DNA from: Dioscorea cayenensis subsp. rotundata
Lineage: Eukaryota; Streptophyta; Magnoliopsida; Dioscoreales; Dioscoreaceae
Assembly: GCF_009730915.1 (NCBI RefSeq)
Contig: NC_052474.1
Coordinates: 21,053,501-21,117,500 of the forward strand
DNA: 64,000 nt
Reading direction: 5' to 3'
A program made the translations under genes and the position numbers. The notes under the pieces were generated by a model. It was not told where the DNA came from and searched no databases. It saw only the letters and a list, made by a program, of their open reading frames with translations. Below, piece after piece: positions 12,206 to 23,700 of the stretch (position 1 is its first letter; each line of letters opens with the position of its first letter).

Positions 12206-13464
12206 AGGGATTTTGAGTGATGCTAATGGTTTTGTTGACGTAAGCGATGTCGTCTTTTTTTATTGCTGTATTTTCGTTTTTTTTCTTACTTATTAAAATA
12301 TGTCCTTTTTTTGGACCAAATGTAACACTAAAAAAAAATATTTTATTTTACTTTTAAATTTTTGACTTGTCAGTTTCTTAGGACGGAGTATTAAAAGCTT
12401 TAATTAAAAAAATAGAGTACATGTGAAACTTGTTGTTTAAGCGACTTGAATTTCTACCAATAAGTTCAATTTTTATTGATAAAAAAAATTATTTTTTTAT
12501 TTCATTCATCTTAGAAAACAGGAAAATGAATTAAAAATCAATCTATAGTTTTATAAAAATTATAAATTTATTATTAATTGTTAAAACGTATTCGTGAAAA
12601 AAAAAATGTTTGGTAGATGTATATATATATATATATATATATATAAGCGTATCAAGCCTAATGCATGAATGCAAAAGAAAAATGATTAAAATTAATAAAA
12701 TTAAATGAAGTGCCGTAAATAAAAACCTCTTTTTATTATTTGTTTATTTAGTCAATAGATTATGCACTCATGCTCTTCTGTAATTTGTTAACGTTTAGTA
12801 CAAAGTGACAAAAGCATTGTTCATATGTATTAAACAGTTGTAAGTTGTAGCCGCTTGCATGTTGCGTCATCAATGATTCAATCAAGAAGATGATGATGAG
12901 GTGTAAAGTTTACATACAAAATGGAAAAGAAAGATTGAGATTATTATTAACATAAATTCTATATATTAATCATTAGTTTAATTATGATATAATCAATCTA
13001 ATCTCTTTTGTGTTATTATGATAATAATCAAATGGTTAAAATACTTAACATAATAATGATTTTTTAAATACTATAAATTTTAATTAATTGGAGTTAGTTT
13101 AAAGTTTAAATAATAGAGGTTCGGGTTATTTACAGAAGTAGTTTTAAATTTGAATCTTATATATGTATTAAAGGAAAATCGATATCAATTAGTTGAAGTC
13201 TTGAAGATTTAAAAAAGGTCCCATATTTTTGTTTTTATTGTTTGTTTTTGAATCACATGTGATTATATTTTACCCATTTGCATGTGAAACAAATAGAGCT
13301 TTATTTTTTCAGTGAATAGACTTTGAAACTCATGGTTGTCTTATATTGTACATAGGTGGATGTGTTTGTCTCACATGCATAAATATCATAGATATTATGT
13401 AGTTGTTTCTGCATTGTCTTTCTATTCCAATCAAAACACATTATACAAATGTCAAATGATAATT

Positions 13465-13680
13465 TAGGGACATTTCTCTTATAATTATTGGATTATTATT
13501 CAACGATTATTTATTTATATAACTAATGAACATCTTTCATTATTTACAATTACTGTAGAACACTGTGAAACGTGTTTTTGTACTGTTTATGATACTGATA
13601 GTTGTTAGATTATCATCCAACAGATTGACGTCTTTAGATTTAAAATCTAGAAACGTCTCTAAAATACCAGGTCCCCTATA
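13465..13680 (+). mobile_element. MITE-like repeat, copy A
   Basis: About 216 bp starting TTAGGGACATTT and ending ATACCAGGTCCCCTATA, so the ends carry a short imperfect inverted repeat (AGGGAC against GTCCCCT). Internal blocks shared with copies B and C include ATTCAACGATTATTTATT, GAAACGTGTTTTTG, GTTAGATTATCATCCAAC and GACGTCTTTAGATTTAAA. It has no coding capacity. Superfamily is unassigned because no clean target duplication is visible. Confidence 0.6.
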
Positions 13681-14624
13681 TGTAAATATATATTACATTA
13701 ATTAGTTAATTTAAATAAATAAATAAATAAATAAATATAATAATTATAAATAAAAAATATTCAATTCAATGAGAATATTATTATCTCTGTGCTCTAACCT
13801 TGAGCAATACCAAAGCTAAATCTAGCCTAGGTTTATAATTTAATAGTATTATTATTATTATTATTATTATAAAGTAACATTACCAAGATCTGAGCACTTT
13901 CCGAAAATGTATCAAATATTAGACAAGATATCATTAAATATAAATTAATTATATAGGTGGCAGTTTGATCAAATATTTGATTTATTTAAGTATCACTTTT
14001 CAATCAATCAATCAATTCATATGTCCGCTTTTGCATCAATGGCCATTTTATCATTAAAAAGAAAATTCTCATCCTATTTAAAGTTAACAAAAAACAATTA
14101 TGACTTTGTCAAAATAATAATAACTAGGTTCATCTAATAATACAAATCATTTTTTTTTAAATCACTTAACAAAAAATACCAAAAAAAAAAACAGAAACAC
14201 CAATATTATTAGATTAATTAAATAAAACAAATATAAATAATAATAATAATAATCATATATATATATATGAAAAAAATGAAAGAAAAACAATGAAAAACAA
14301 AAATTAAAAATAAAAAAACACAATATAATTAAAAAAAGAATATTAAAAATATACAAAAATCATGTTTATGTATATAGATACACGTATGAAAAATAATAAA
14401 AACAATTAAAATAAAATTAAAAAACAAAAAGATAAAGTATATAATATAATGTTATATATATATATATTTTGAGAGGGGATGATAGGTTGGTGTGGGACCC
14501 ACTCAATTAAATGAGAGTGTAAGGGCTATTGAGTAATTTTATTTGGTTTGTTTAACCAATCTTATAAATCCAAATGTTAATTGGAGAGGCTAGGGAGTAC
14601 TATTAGTTAAGATTAATATATAGT

Positions 14625-14630
<6 letters not shown>

Positions 14631-14665
<35 letters not shown>

Positions 14666-14669
14666 CAAC
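14631..14669. repeat. (TAA)n microsatellite, left target-site copy
   Basis: About 11 TAA/AAT units followed by AAACAAC. The same (TAA)n plus AAACAAC ending recurs at 14851-14899, on the other side of the SINE, and is best explained as its target-site duplication. Confidence 0.7.
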
Positions 14670-14853
14670 ACCACCGACCTAATGGCCTAGTGGTATCAGG
14701 TCCCCAAGAATTTCATGGAGGTCGCGTGTTCGAGCCTTGCTCCATGCGATACTTTGCTGCTGGGTGAGGTCGTCGTGGAGCGATGCTCCCTGGCTACCGT
14801 CCTCAACTTCTCCCGAGTGGGGACCGTGACGCTTTATCGTCTTATGTCATAAA

Positions 14854-14890
<37 letters not shown>
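14670..14890 (+). mobile_element. tRNA-derived SINE
   Basis: A Pol III promoter is visible: box A TGGCCTAGTGG at 14683-14693 and box B GTTCGAGCC at 14728-14736. The body of about 180 bp ends TTATGTCATAAAA and runs into a (TAA)n tail. Flanks on both sides read (TAA)n AAACAAC (ending at 14669 and 14899), which is a target-site duplication. The well-kept promoter boxes and duplication suggest a fairly young insertion. It is non-autonomous and has no reading frame of its own. Confidence 0.75.
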
Positions 14891-14895
<5 letters not shown>

Positions 14896-15040
14896 CAACT
14901 ATGAAAAGAATATAGAAATAAATACAAATATAACTAACATAGAAAATCAAGATGGATGTGGACCTAACTAAAAATAAAATTGTTGCAGTAATCTAAAGTA
15001 TTCTTATAATGTTCCGTCATATTCTTCCTTTGTATGAACA

Positions 15041-15081
15041 AACAATTGAGAATGGGGCATTACAATTGAGAATGGGGCATT
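15041..15081. repeat. Tandem duplication of a 21-bp unit
   Basis: The unit ACAATTGAGAATGGGGCATT occurs twice in a row without mismatch, so the duplication is recent. Confidence 0.85.
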
Positions 15082-16643
15082 AAAAAGGTGCAAATGATAC
15101 AATAAAAGCAAAGATAATTTTTGGCAAATGAAGCTGTTTATTAAAGTGGATTTTAATTTAATTTAATTTAATTAATTAATTTTAAAACAATATGAACAAG
15201 CCACCTTACAAATTTTATTTACATCTCAACTATGCATTAGAAGCAAGTGAAACCCTCAACTTTCGCATAGGAGTCAAATGCTTTATTATTCCTGCATTGC
15301 CACTGTGGATAGATTTTGATTTTATTTGTTAATTTGCTTTCAATTTTATTAGATTTAAAAAAAAAATATTAAAGATTTTGGTAATTTAATAAATTATTAA
15401 AATTGCTCTTCTAATGGCGCTCTCGCAATTTAAGATTCCCCATGTAATAGTACATGATCTTCGGTCGTCCTATCCTTTTGTTCTGTTTTGTTATTGTTAT
15501 TGTTTTTTATTTTGGTCCAAGGGCCTTCACCTGTAGTGATGCGCATTGCTATATTTCTTTTTTTTTGTTTTCAACGTCCCTTTGCACTCTGCACCTTTCT
15601 CTCCTCTATTTTCAATGTATTTGTAATTTATCTACTTTATAAAAAAATATATATATATATTGAAATTGATTTGAAAACCATTGTAGGACCTATTTAAGTA
15701 ATCTATGATTAAGTACATTGAAAAGCAAAATGTACCCATTTTTTATTTCATTAGGATTAGTGAGTTATATTGAATTGCTTAATTGTTCAATTAAATACTA
15801 CGAACCAATAAAGTCCATAGATTTGAGCACATGCTAATAGTAAATGATTAGAATAAAATTAATAACAAATATAGACTTAAAATCACTCAAAAAGTTATGC
15901 AAATTATATTTCTATGTTTTTTTTGCTTTGCTAATAAATTATCTATTATACAAAAACATTAATAAATTTGTGTTTTTCATGTATTTAGAGCGATATATAA
16001 GAATTAATCAAATAGTTTCACATTAAATAAAGAATGAAATCATATAATAATTATATGCATGATTTGTATCACAAAAGAATAAATTATGAGATTTCAAGCA
16101 CAATATAGTAAATTTTTTTTAAAGTAATAATCTTTTTAATATCATTATGGATGGAGATTTGAAATATTGTTTTTTTTTTCTTTCAAAAGTTATTACTTTT
16201 ATTTTACTTCTTTCTATTATAAGTTCACCATACGATCCTTTCAAAATAGTCAATTCTTTAATTAGATTCTTTCATTACCCACATCATTAACTTTTTTTTT
16301 TAAGTGTGAAATGACAATAAAACATAGGCCTTCAATCCCTTAAATTTGTGTTGATGGTTTTCATTTAAAATTCTATATTTTAAAAAACCATTTATTAAAT
16401 TAGTAAAAGATTAAGCGGTTAGTATTTGAGGAAGAAGGATTTCAATATCATTTTACCCTTTTTATTATTATTTATTTACATATATACATTTTTTTCATAA
16501 ATATGAACATAGCAATTGTCTAGAAAAAAAGATATACAAGAGTTTTTAAATATATCGAGCACTATTTTTTCATATAACAGAGATTCGACTCTATGTTTTT
16601 ACTTGAGCATAAGACATCTCTGACATTTGTTTGTATATATATA

Positions 16644-16914
16644 TACTTTCTCTAGTTTTATTTATATGTTTTTTTGTTATGTCTATAGTATCCAATGCAT
16701 CTTACATTTTTCAATAAATAATAATTTTTTTTTGAGAAACATAAAATAGAGAGAACAAAAAATAATAATTAAGAGAAACTAATATTTATATATTTTTAAT
16801 AAAATAATTTTGAAAAAATTAATATAATTTTTTATAAATTTAAGATCATATACTTATTTTATTTTAATTGATTTTTTTAATCCAAGTATCATGTAAATAA
16901 GAGGAGAGGGAGTA
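16644..16914. mobile_element. Stowaway-like MITE
   Basis: The left end TACTTTCTCTAGTTTTATTT matches the reverse complement of the right end, TACTCCCTCTCCTCTTATTT, giving an inverted repeat of 25 bp or more with few mismatches. The CTCCCTC terminus and flanking TA are typical of Stowaway (Tc1/mariner-derived) MITEs. At 271 bp it is of usual size. It has no coding capacity. The ends are diverged, so the insertion is not very recent. Confidence 0.65.
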
Positions 16915-16929
16915 TATATATATATATAT

Positions 16930-17180
16930 AATTTTGGCATTTAAAACAGTGAAAAAATTAAAGATATAATTTGGGGGTATTTTGGGCATTTCAATAATTT
17001 TGAAGGAATTTTTAATAAATAGAGATAAATAATATATTTTTTTAATAAATTTCCTTATTTTATTTTAATTGATTTTCTTCGAGGGAGCATATTTTATTTA
17101 ATTTTATTAATTTTGGCATTAAAAATAAGGCGAAAAGTATAGATATAATTCGGGGTTATTTTGGGTATTTCACTAACTTT
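16930..17180. repeat. Diverged tandem duplication, period about 182 bp
   Basis: Two blocks at about 16932-17000 and 17112-17180 share TTTTGGCATT, AGATATAATT and TATTTTGGG(C/T)ATTTCA. Both are preceded by TTATTTTATTTTAATTGATTT. Divergence suggests an old duplication next to the MITE. Confidence 0.6.
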
Positions 17181-17714
17181 AGAAAAAAAAAATTGAACAT
17201 GCCACGTGTAACACTCTGGTTACTGCGGCGCAAAGTAGATTAATCTCAGCGCTTTTTCCCACATTTGCGCACGGTTTTCTAGCGCTCATTTCTTTGTCTC
17301 GTCAAACACTCCAAAAACCCTTTTTTTTTTTCGTGGTTTTAGTTTTAGCTTCTGATTCTTCGGCCTTTTTTCCCCACACTGTTCACCTTGGAATTCGATT
17401 CCCTCGATCTCGTACCATCAAGGATCTACAGGAAATCAAGTTCCTTGGTAGTCCAAATTGGGCTTTTTTTTAGGGTTTTGTTGCTCGAATTTGGTGGGTT
17501 TCGTCGATTTCGGGCTCTGGAGTTGTGGTTCGAGCTGGGAGTTTTGTTTGTGGGGAAGAGCTAGGGTTGGAGGGTATGGGAACGAGAGGGATTGATTAGG
17601 TTTTGAGAAAGTTGGGATCTTGGGGGTTATTAGTTGGGGATTGTGGAGTTAGGGTTCTTGAGTTGGTTTGAGCGGGGGCGGGGGTTTCTAGGGTTTCGGT
17701 GGTTTGGAAAGAAG
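17173..17714 (+). promoter_or_regulatory. RAD21/SYN4 promoter and 5' leader
   Basis: The upstream DNA becomes markedly GC-richer here. A G-box-like GCCACGTG lies near 17200 and GCGC-containing motifs lie at about 17226-17285. A telo-box-like TTAGGGTTTT sits near 17472. The leader up to the ATG at 17715 is long and may hold an unrecognised intron. Motif roles are inferred only. Confidence 0.45.
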
Positions 17715-20700
17715 ATGTTTTATTCGCAGTTTATTTTGGCCAAGAAGGGGCCTCTTGGGACGATATGGATTGCAGCTCATTTGGAGAGGAAACTCAGGAA
17801 GAATCAGGTCGCCGATACTGATATTGGCGTCTCTGTAGGTTAGTATCACTTGGTTCTCAGCCTTTCTCTTTTCCTTTTTGGTTTTCTTTATTTCTTTGTA
17901 ATCAGTTTCGGAGTTGCTAATTCTTATCAGTGCAGCATGGATTGTGAAAATATGCAAAGGACATTCAGGCATTCATTCCTTCTTATATTAGGAAACTGAA
18001 TTACTTGATATCTTTCATGAAATATTTGCTTTTGATATGCAGTTAGCTTTTTAAATGTCTAATTGCTGACCTAGTGTGATCATTCTATTTAATTTTTACA
18101 TTCATATTGAATACATTGCGTGTAATCATATATTAAAAACAGATTTAGCGAGTGTTAATTCAAGTTGTCATGGTGTCGGTCTAAGTTTTTAACCATATAT
18201 TCCAATTGAAAGTTCGTTGCGTCATTTCTAGCTTTCAGTAAACTAAAGTTTTTCCTTGTAGGACTCTTTAAGATCTTTGCACTGACATTTATTTGCTATT
18301 TTCTAAATGCTGATAACCTTTCAATTCTTTGTGCTGGATAAACCATCTTTTTGTATGTTGGTTAACTTACTGCCATGTAGATTTCGCCCAACTTATTTGG
18401 TTTTGATTGTGCTATTTGAATCGTCGTTGCTTCTAATTAAGTCTTCAGTGCTTCAGTTGCTTTTTATGGAATCAACAGTTTAATACATAGTGAACTTTGA
18501 AAGGTACTTTTCAGTGTCATGAGGCATTTCATGAGCATGCCATCAAGGAATGAATCCTTTGATGGTGGGATTTTAAGTGGATAACACTTGACGCTATACT
18601 TCCATTATTCATATCTATTTGCTTGATATAGCTCAGTAATTGTGTTGGGGTGTGTGTGGGAAGTTTACCCCATGTATGAATCTGACAATATAAATGGTAT
18701 TTGATTTTATGCACTCAATCTCAATAGTTATCTTTTGTCATGATTGCCCTTAGATGGATTTTGAACTATTAAACCAGCTGATATCCATTCTGTGTTATCA
18801 CATCATCATGTTGAACTTGGGCCACTGGTAGTTGCTATATATAGTTAGTTCGCCATCAAAACAATTGGTTAGGATGTCAATAAAAGTGTGATACTATGTA
18901 ATTGACAGAGACGATAGAAGTTTCATTATGAGCTTGGTTGTTGTGAGGTAGAGCATCTCCATCATTGCATTTATTTCTATTTTGTTTTATAACGCTGACG
19001 GGAATTACAAAAAAGTGAAAAAAACTTGCTTGACTGTGCTCAAAAGCTTTTTTTTTTTCTTTACTGACCTGTCATTTAATGTATATTTATCAAGTTCATT
19101 GTGTTGTTGCAATTCGAGAACATTCCTTAGCAAGGATATATTCACAATTATACTTTAATGAATTTTTATTACCGGCATAGACTCAACACCAATTTCATTG
19201 ATTTCAGCTGCATAATGGTTTTTGCATGATAAATCTCAAGATCGCTTTCCAATGCCATTAGACATAGCATTTTGTGCTTCTTGCTTAATGCTTATTTGTG
19301 ATGCAATTAGAACTTTCCAAGCCAGTGATGCCTCCTCTTTTGATTTTTACATTGGGGTTCTACCAATGGCTGCAGTGGAGGATTTTGAGCACATTTGGTG
19401 CAGAGAAGGCTTATGAACTGGTGCAACTATTATTACCATAACCCTTAATTACCTTCTTCAAGTTGTCCAAATGTGCTAATTTTTGGAGATATTAAATATT
19501 TTTCATATTTTGTTGACCTTTATGTTGTCTCTAATGTCTTCTGAATGAATGTTTAGGATTTCTGGGTAAGTTTTTTGGGGGATTTCTTACACAGTTTGTA
19601 CTTAGTTAAGTATATTTTGGATTTACACAATGTTAAATATTTTTCATATTTTGTTGACCTTTATGTTGTCTCTATTGCATGTTCTATCATGCTTTTTATT
19701 CAATGTTTAACAATTTTTTATTACAGATTCAATTCTTTTCCCCGAAGCACCAATTGCACTTCGGTTGTCAAGTCATCTTCTGCTTGGTGTGGTGAGGATA
19801 TATTCCCGGAAGGTGAACTATCTTTTCCATGACTGCAGTGAAGCTCTACTCAAGATAAAACAAGCCTTTAGGTCAACTGCTGTTGATCTTCCTCCAGAAG
19901 AATCAACTGCTCCCTATCACTCCATCACTTTGCCAGAGACTTTTCATCTTGATGATTTTGAGTTACCTGATAGCGCCTTCCTTCATGGGTGAGCTTCATA
20001 TTTCTCTTCTCATTATGTGATTATATCATGTTATTTATGTATACCTGCAATCTTCTATGAAATTTTGTGATTATAATTTCACTTCCTGGAAGACTGGGAT
20101 CTGCGCATTAATTAGCATTGGTCCTTAAGATAACATGGTTAACATTATGCAGCAATTCAGTTGATCACCATGTGAGTACAAGAGAGCAGATTACACTCCA
20201 GGATAATATAGATGGATTGGGATATTTGACGTCACAATTTGGATCAGATGGTTGGTGAATTATTAGTTTATCTTGCAGAGATTTGAATTATTCTTTAATG
20301 TTGAATAATGTCTTATTGTTTCTGCAGAGAGGTTTGGTGATGGAGATACTTCTCAGTTTGGCTTGGACCTTGATGAGGTAAGCTGTCCAGATTCTCTATA
20401 TACATGTGTGTACATGACATGTGGTTGTGTTCCATCTGCTGAAAATTTCTCTTAGCTTTGCCTGTGAGTTTTTTCAGTCATGATACTTTGTTAGATGGTT
20501 CTAATGGCTGGATCTTGTTACAATGTAGAAATTTGTGTTTTCTTATGTGCCCTGGTGTCCCCTTTGGGGGTTTCTGCTGATTATCCTCCTTCGTTTCTAA
20601 TGGGTCTCCTTTGTTTGTGGTCTAGACTGTGCTTCTTCCCCTGCTCACTTTCCCCATTTATAACTACAGTTTACACAAATCTACCATTTGGTCCACAAGG

Positions 20701-23700
20701 TCAGGATCCCCCTTCCATTTTAATTTCTGACATGAGCTACTAAGTTTTGTCAAACACAATCAAGTATAATAGAATATTTTAGAGAGGACAGGTGGTAAGA
20801 GAGCTGGTAAGGTTACTAGTTAGCTGCTATCTTCTTGGGTGTCTGGAGGTCAAGAAGAGGAAATAGCTTCTCTTTCTGGGTGAAGTTATTGTATTCTTAT
20901 CAGTGCATGCCTGCACTAGTGGAAGTCTCATGTACTGGGATGGGCTACAGCCAGATGCTTCTAATCTTTATTAGCTAGCTGATCATTTAATATGATTTTT
21001 CTAGTAATTTGAAGTTCATGGCTTCAATTTTCCCAAGAAGCGAATATGATCAAGGGTTGCAATGACAATGCTGACTTCGAATCTCTGTATTTCATAATCT
21101 AGATTACTATTGAAATTAGTGGTTATAATTAACACAGCAGGATTTATTAGTCAGGATGATTCATCTTAGAACTAGTGGTACAACTTCTCTCTGCAAAACA
21201 AATTTGTGCATATAATTGGTGACATATTATTAACACATGCTAAAGATGCATCATAGATAGTTGCCCACAAATAAGCTGTGTTCAATTCCTGATAGGTCAT
21301 CTTGCAATGAATAACATTGTGAAAGGTGGAATTAATGGAAAGGAGAAATAGAAGGGGGAGGAGAAACAAATACAGTCTCCAAGAATTTAGTCTTCAATGA
21401 CTATTCAGACATACTAAAAACTTGTTGGTTGATGCTTGATGCTGGGGTCTAAATTAAATTTGTATTTTGAGTTTTGTCTCTCATCAATTTCTGTCATATA
21501 CCTGAAAGTCCTTTGTTAGATTTTGATTTCTAATTAATTTTGTAGTTTAATTTTTTGTTTCTTCTTGTAGTTAATTTTTAATTTACTTCTTGAATCTACA
21601 GGATGTGTTCTTGGACAAAGTTACCTCTTCTCAGCATGCTTCAGTCTCATTTGATACAGAATAGTAAAGCTCTTGTCCTATTCTTTCAAATTATCTTGAG
21701 GGCAATTGGATGATTTTGTTTTGGATTTAAGTCCCTTTTTTATTTTGTTTTTGAGCTTTCAAATTGTTCATATTGACTTGTTTTCTCATTCCCATTTTCA
21801 TCTAGTGATGGATTCCCTGATAAATTCTTAATTCCTGCTCTTAAATATATCTTTAGAGGCAATTAAAACAAATTATTTCTTTGTTGATCTTCTGGCACTT
21901 ATATATTTTGAAATATCTTTGGTTCATAAGGTAGCTTTTATTTGCAATTGGTCTATGTATTTTATGCAGAAAGATTTAACAAAAAATATTGTTTCGCGTT
22001 CGCTTTCGCCAAAATATTTTAAGCCATGTTTTTTGTATTGCTTGACTTTGGAAGACATTTTGGTTATGTGTATTATAGTATTCCTATATCTTGAAATGGA
22101 TGCCATGGATGTTTCCGGTTTTTTCATAATATTTGATACGTTACTCATATCTTTCCACACTATTTTTCAGTGCAGTCAGTCATGATCAACCTATTGCAAC
22201 TTTCAATGACATGGATATTGGCCAAAGTCAATACATGGACGGGGATATGGATGCCAAAATGAGTTTAGATACTGGAGATATCGAAATAAATGAAAACCCT
22301 TCTGGTGATCATGGGTACAACATACAAACACCTGATCTAAATGAAGTGCTTTTTCGTAAGGATCAGATTGAAGGTCAATCTCCCACTAGTGGCCATATTT
22401 CTTCTGCTTTTCCTGTTGATGATATTCCTTCCCCTCAGTTAATTGAATGTGCTCAGACTCCTTCAACTCCTATTTTGTTGGAAGGGTCAATGTCTGCACA
22501 TGCTCAAGAAATCCCTCCTTTGATTCCTCCTGAGAAAAATTCTGTGTCTTCCTTTGTGGATGCCACTGAGCGAGAGACTGAGGGCATTCTTCATCCAGAA
22601 TGTGATTGTCCTGGTGCAACCAATAACAATTTAGATGCATTAGCAATATCTCCTGAATCCACAGATTTAGTGATGCCAATCCCTACTTCAACAGCAGTTG
22701 AGTCCATCTCTCTTGAGCCTCAGCGGGTTACTGCTGCAGGAAATGACCATAATTTTGGAGGGGAACAGAGTGTTGATGGCTTGCAGAACAAACTTATGCC
22801 TTCTAAAACTGATGGCCTGCCTATGCCTGATGAAATTGATGATAACATAGAAGTTGCACTCTGTGACAATTGTTCACCTGGAGCAAAAAATTTAATGAAT
22901 CATCTTGATGCGTCCCTTCATAATCCAAATACTCTTAATGACGCTAATGACAGAGACCCTATATCTGCCGTTTTACAACCATGTAGTTCAAAGTTAGGCA
23001 AACCCAATATAGTTTCTGTAGAGGGTAGAACATTCTCAGAGGATATCTTATCACTTTCTTGCAAAGATATGCATTATACATCTGAGACACCACCAAGAGA
23101 GGGAGTAGTGCATCCTTCTGGATCTTCAGTTGATGTTCCAGGTTTTTTTTATTGACTTCAGATGCTTCTTGTTGGCTTACAATTATTATATATAATAGAC
23201 TTAGATAGCTGTTCTTTTTTTCAGGTGAAGATTCCTGCTTAGCTGATGTTCTAGAACCAATGGTACGAGTGCATCAGACATCAGATTCTGTATTATCAGA
23301 GAATACAACGAGTGCCAAAAAGCAGAAGGAACTAACACCTATTGTTAGTGCAAAAGATAATCAGTTGGATCAATTGAACTGCACTTCGAGTTCTGAATTT
23401 CCTGAACCTGAAAAATTGCTGTCTGCACCAAATGGCAACACTGATCTTCCAAATGATTTGGGACAGCTTACTTCTGAAAAGGGTGTTACAGAGTCTGATG
23501 AAAGTGTCGACCGGAACAAGTCTCTTAGTGGAAAAAAACACCATCTAACAGATAGCATGTCAGCTCTGCAAAGTGGTAGCTCGGCCAAGTCAGCTGGCAG
23601 ACCACGGTTACGAAGAAATAGAGAGCATATACCTGATGATGATGATCTACTGGCCTCCATCTTAGGTAACAAATCTTTTATGCCAATGTTTCAGTTAAGT

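Larger units (their letters stand above)
12206..17172. other. Gene-free, repeat-rich intergenic region
   Basis: Five kb of AT-rich DNA between the divergent UGT and RAD21 genes. It holds a MITE copy (13465-13680), two (TAA)n microsatellites flanking a SINE (14670-14890), a 21-bp tandem duplication (about 15041-15081), a Stowaway-like MITE (16644-16914) and a diverged duplication just after it. Open frames here are low-complexity runs of Ile, Phe, Leu, Tyr and Asn codons and do not look coding. Confidence 0.6.

Noticed and set aside
14162-14356. Open frame of Phe, Ile, Leu and Tyr codons that looks like a membrane peptide.
   Set aside because: It is translated AT-rich low-complexity DNA with no start context, homologue or neighbouring exon.
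14728-14736. tRNA-like box A and box B sequences here and near 30313, 41650, 53785 and 54645 considered as tRNA genes.
   Set aside because: No cloverleaf stems or anticodon loop can be formed around them; spacing and tails fit SINEs.
17220-17290. GCGC-containing motifs in the SYN4 promoter as E2F sites.
   Set aside because: They only partly match the TTTSSCGS consensus; not enough to call a site.
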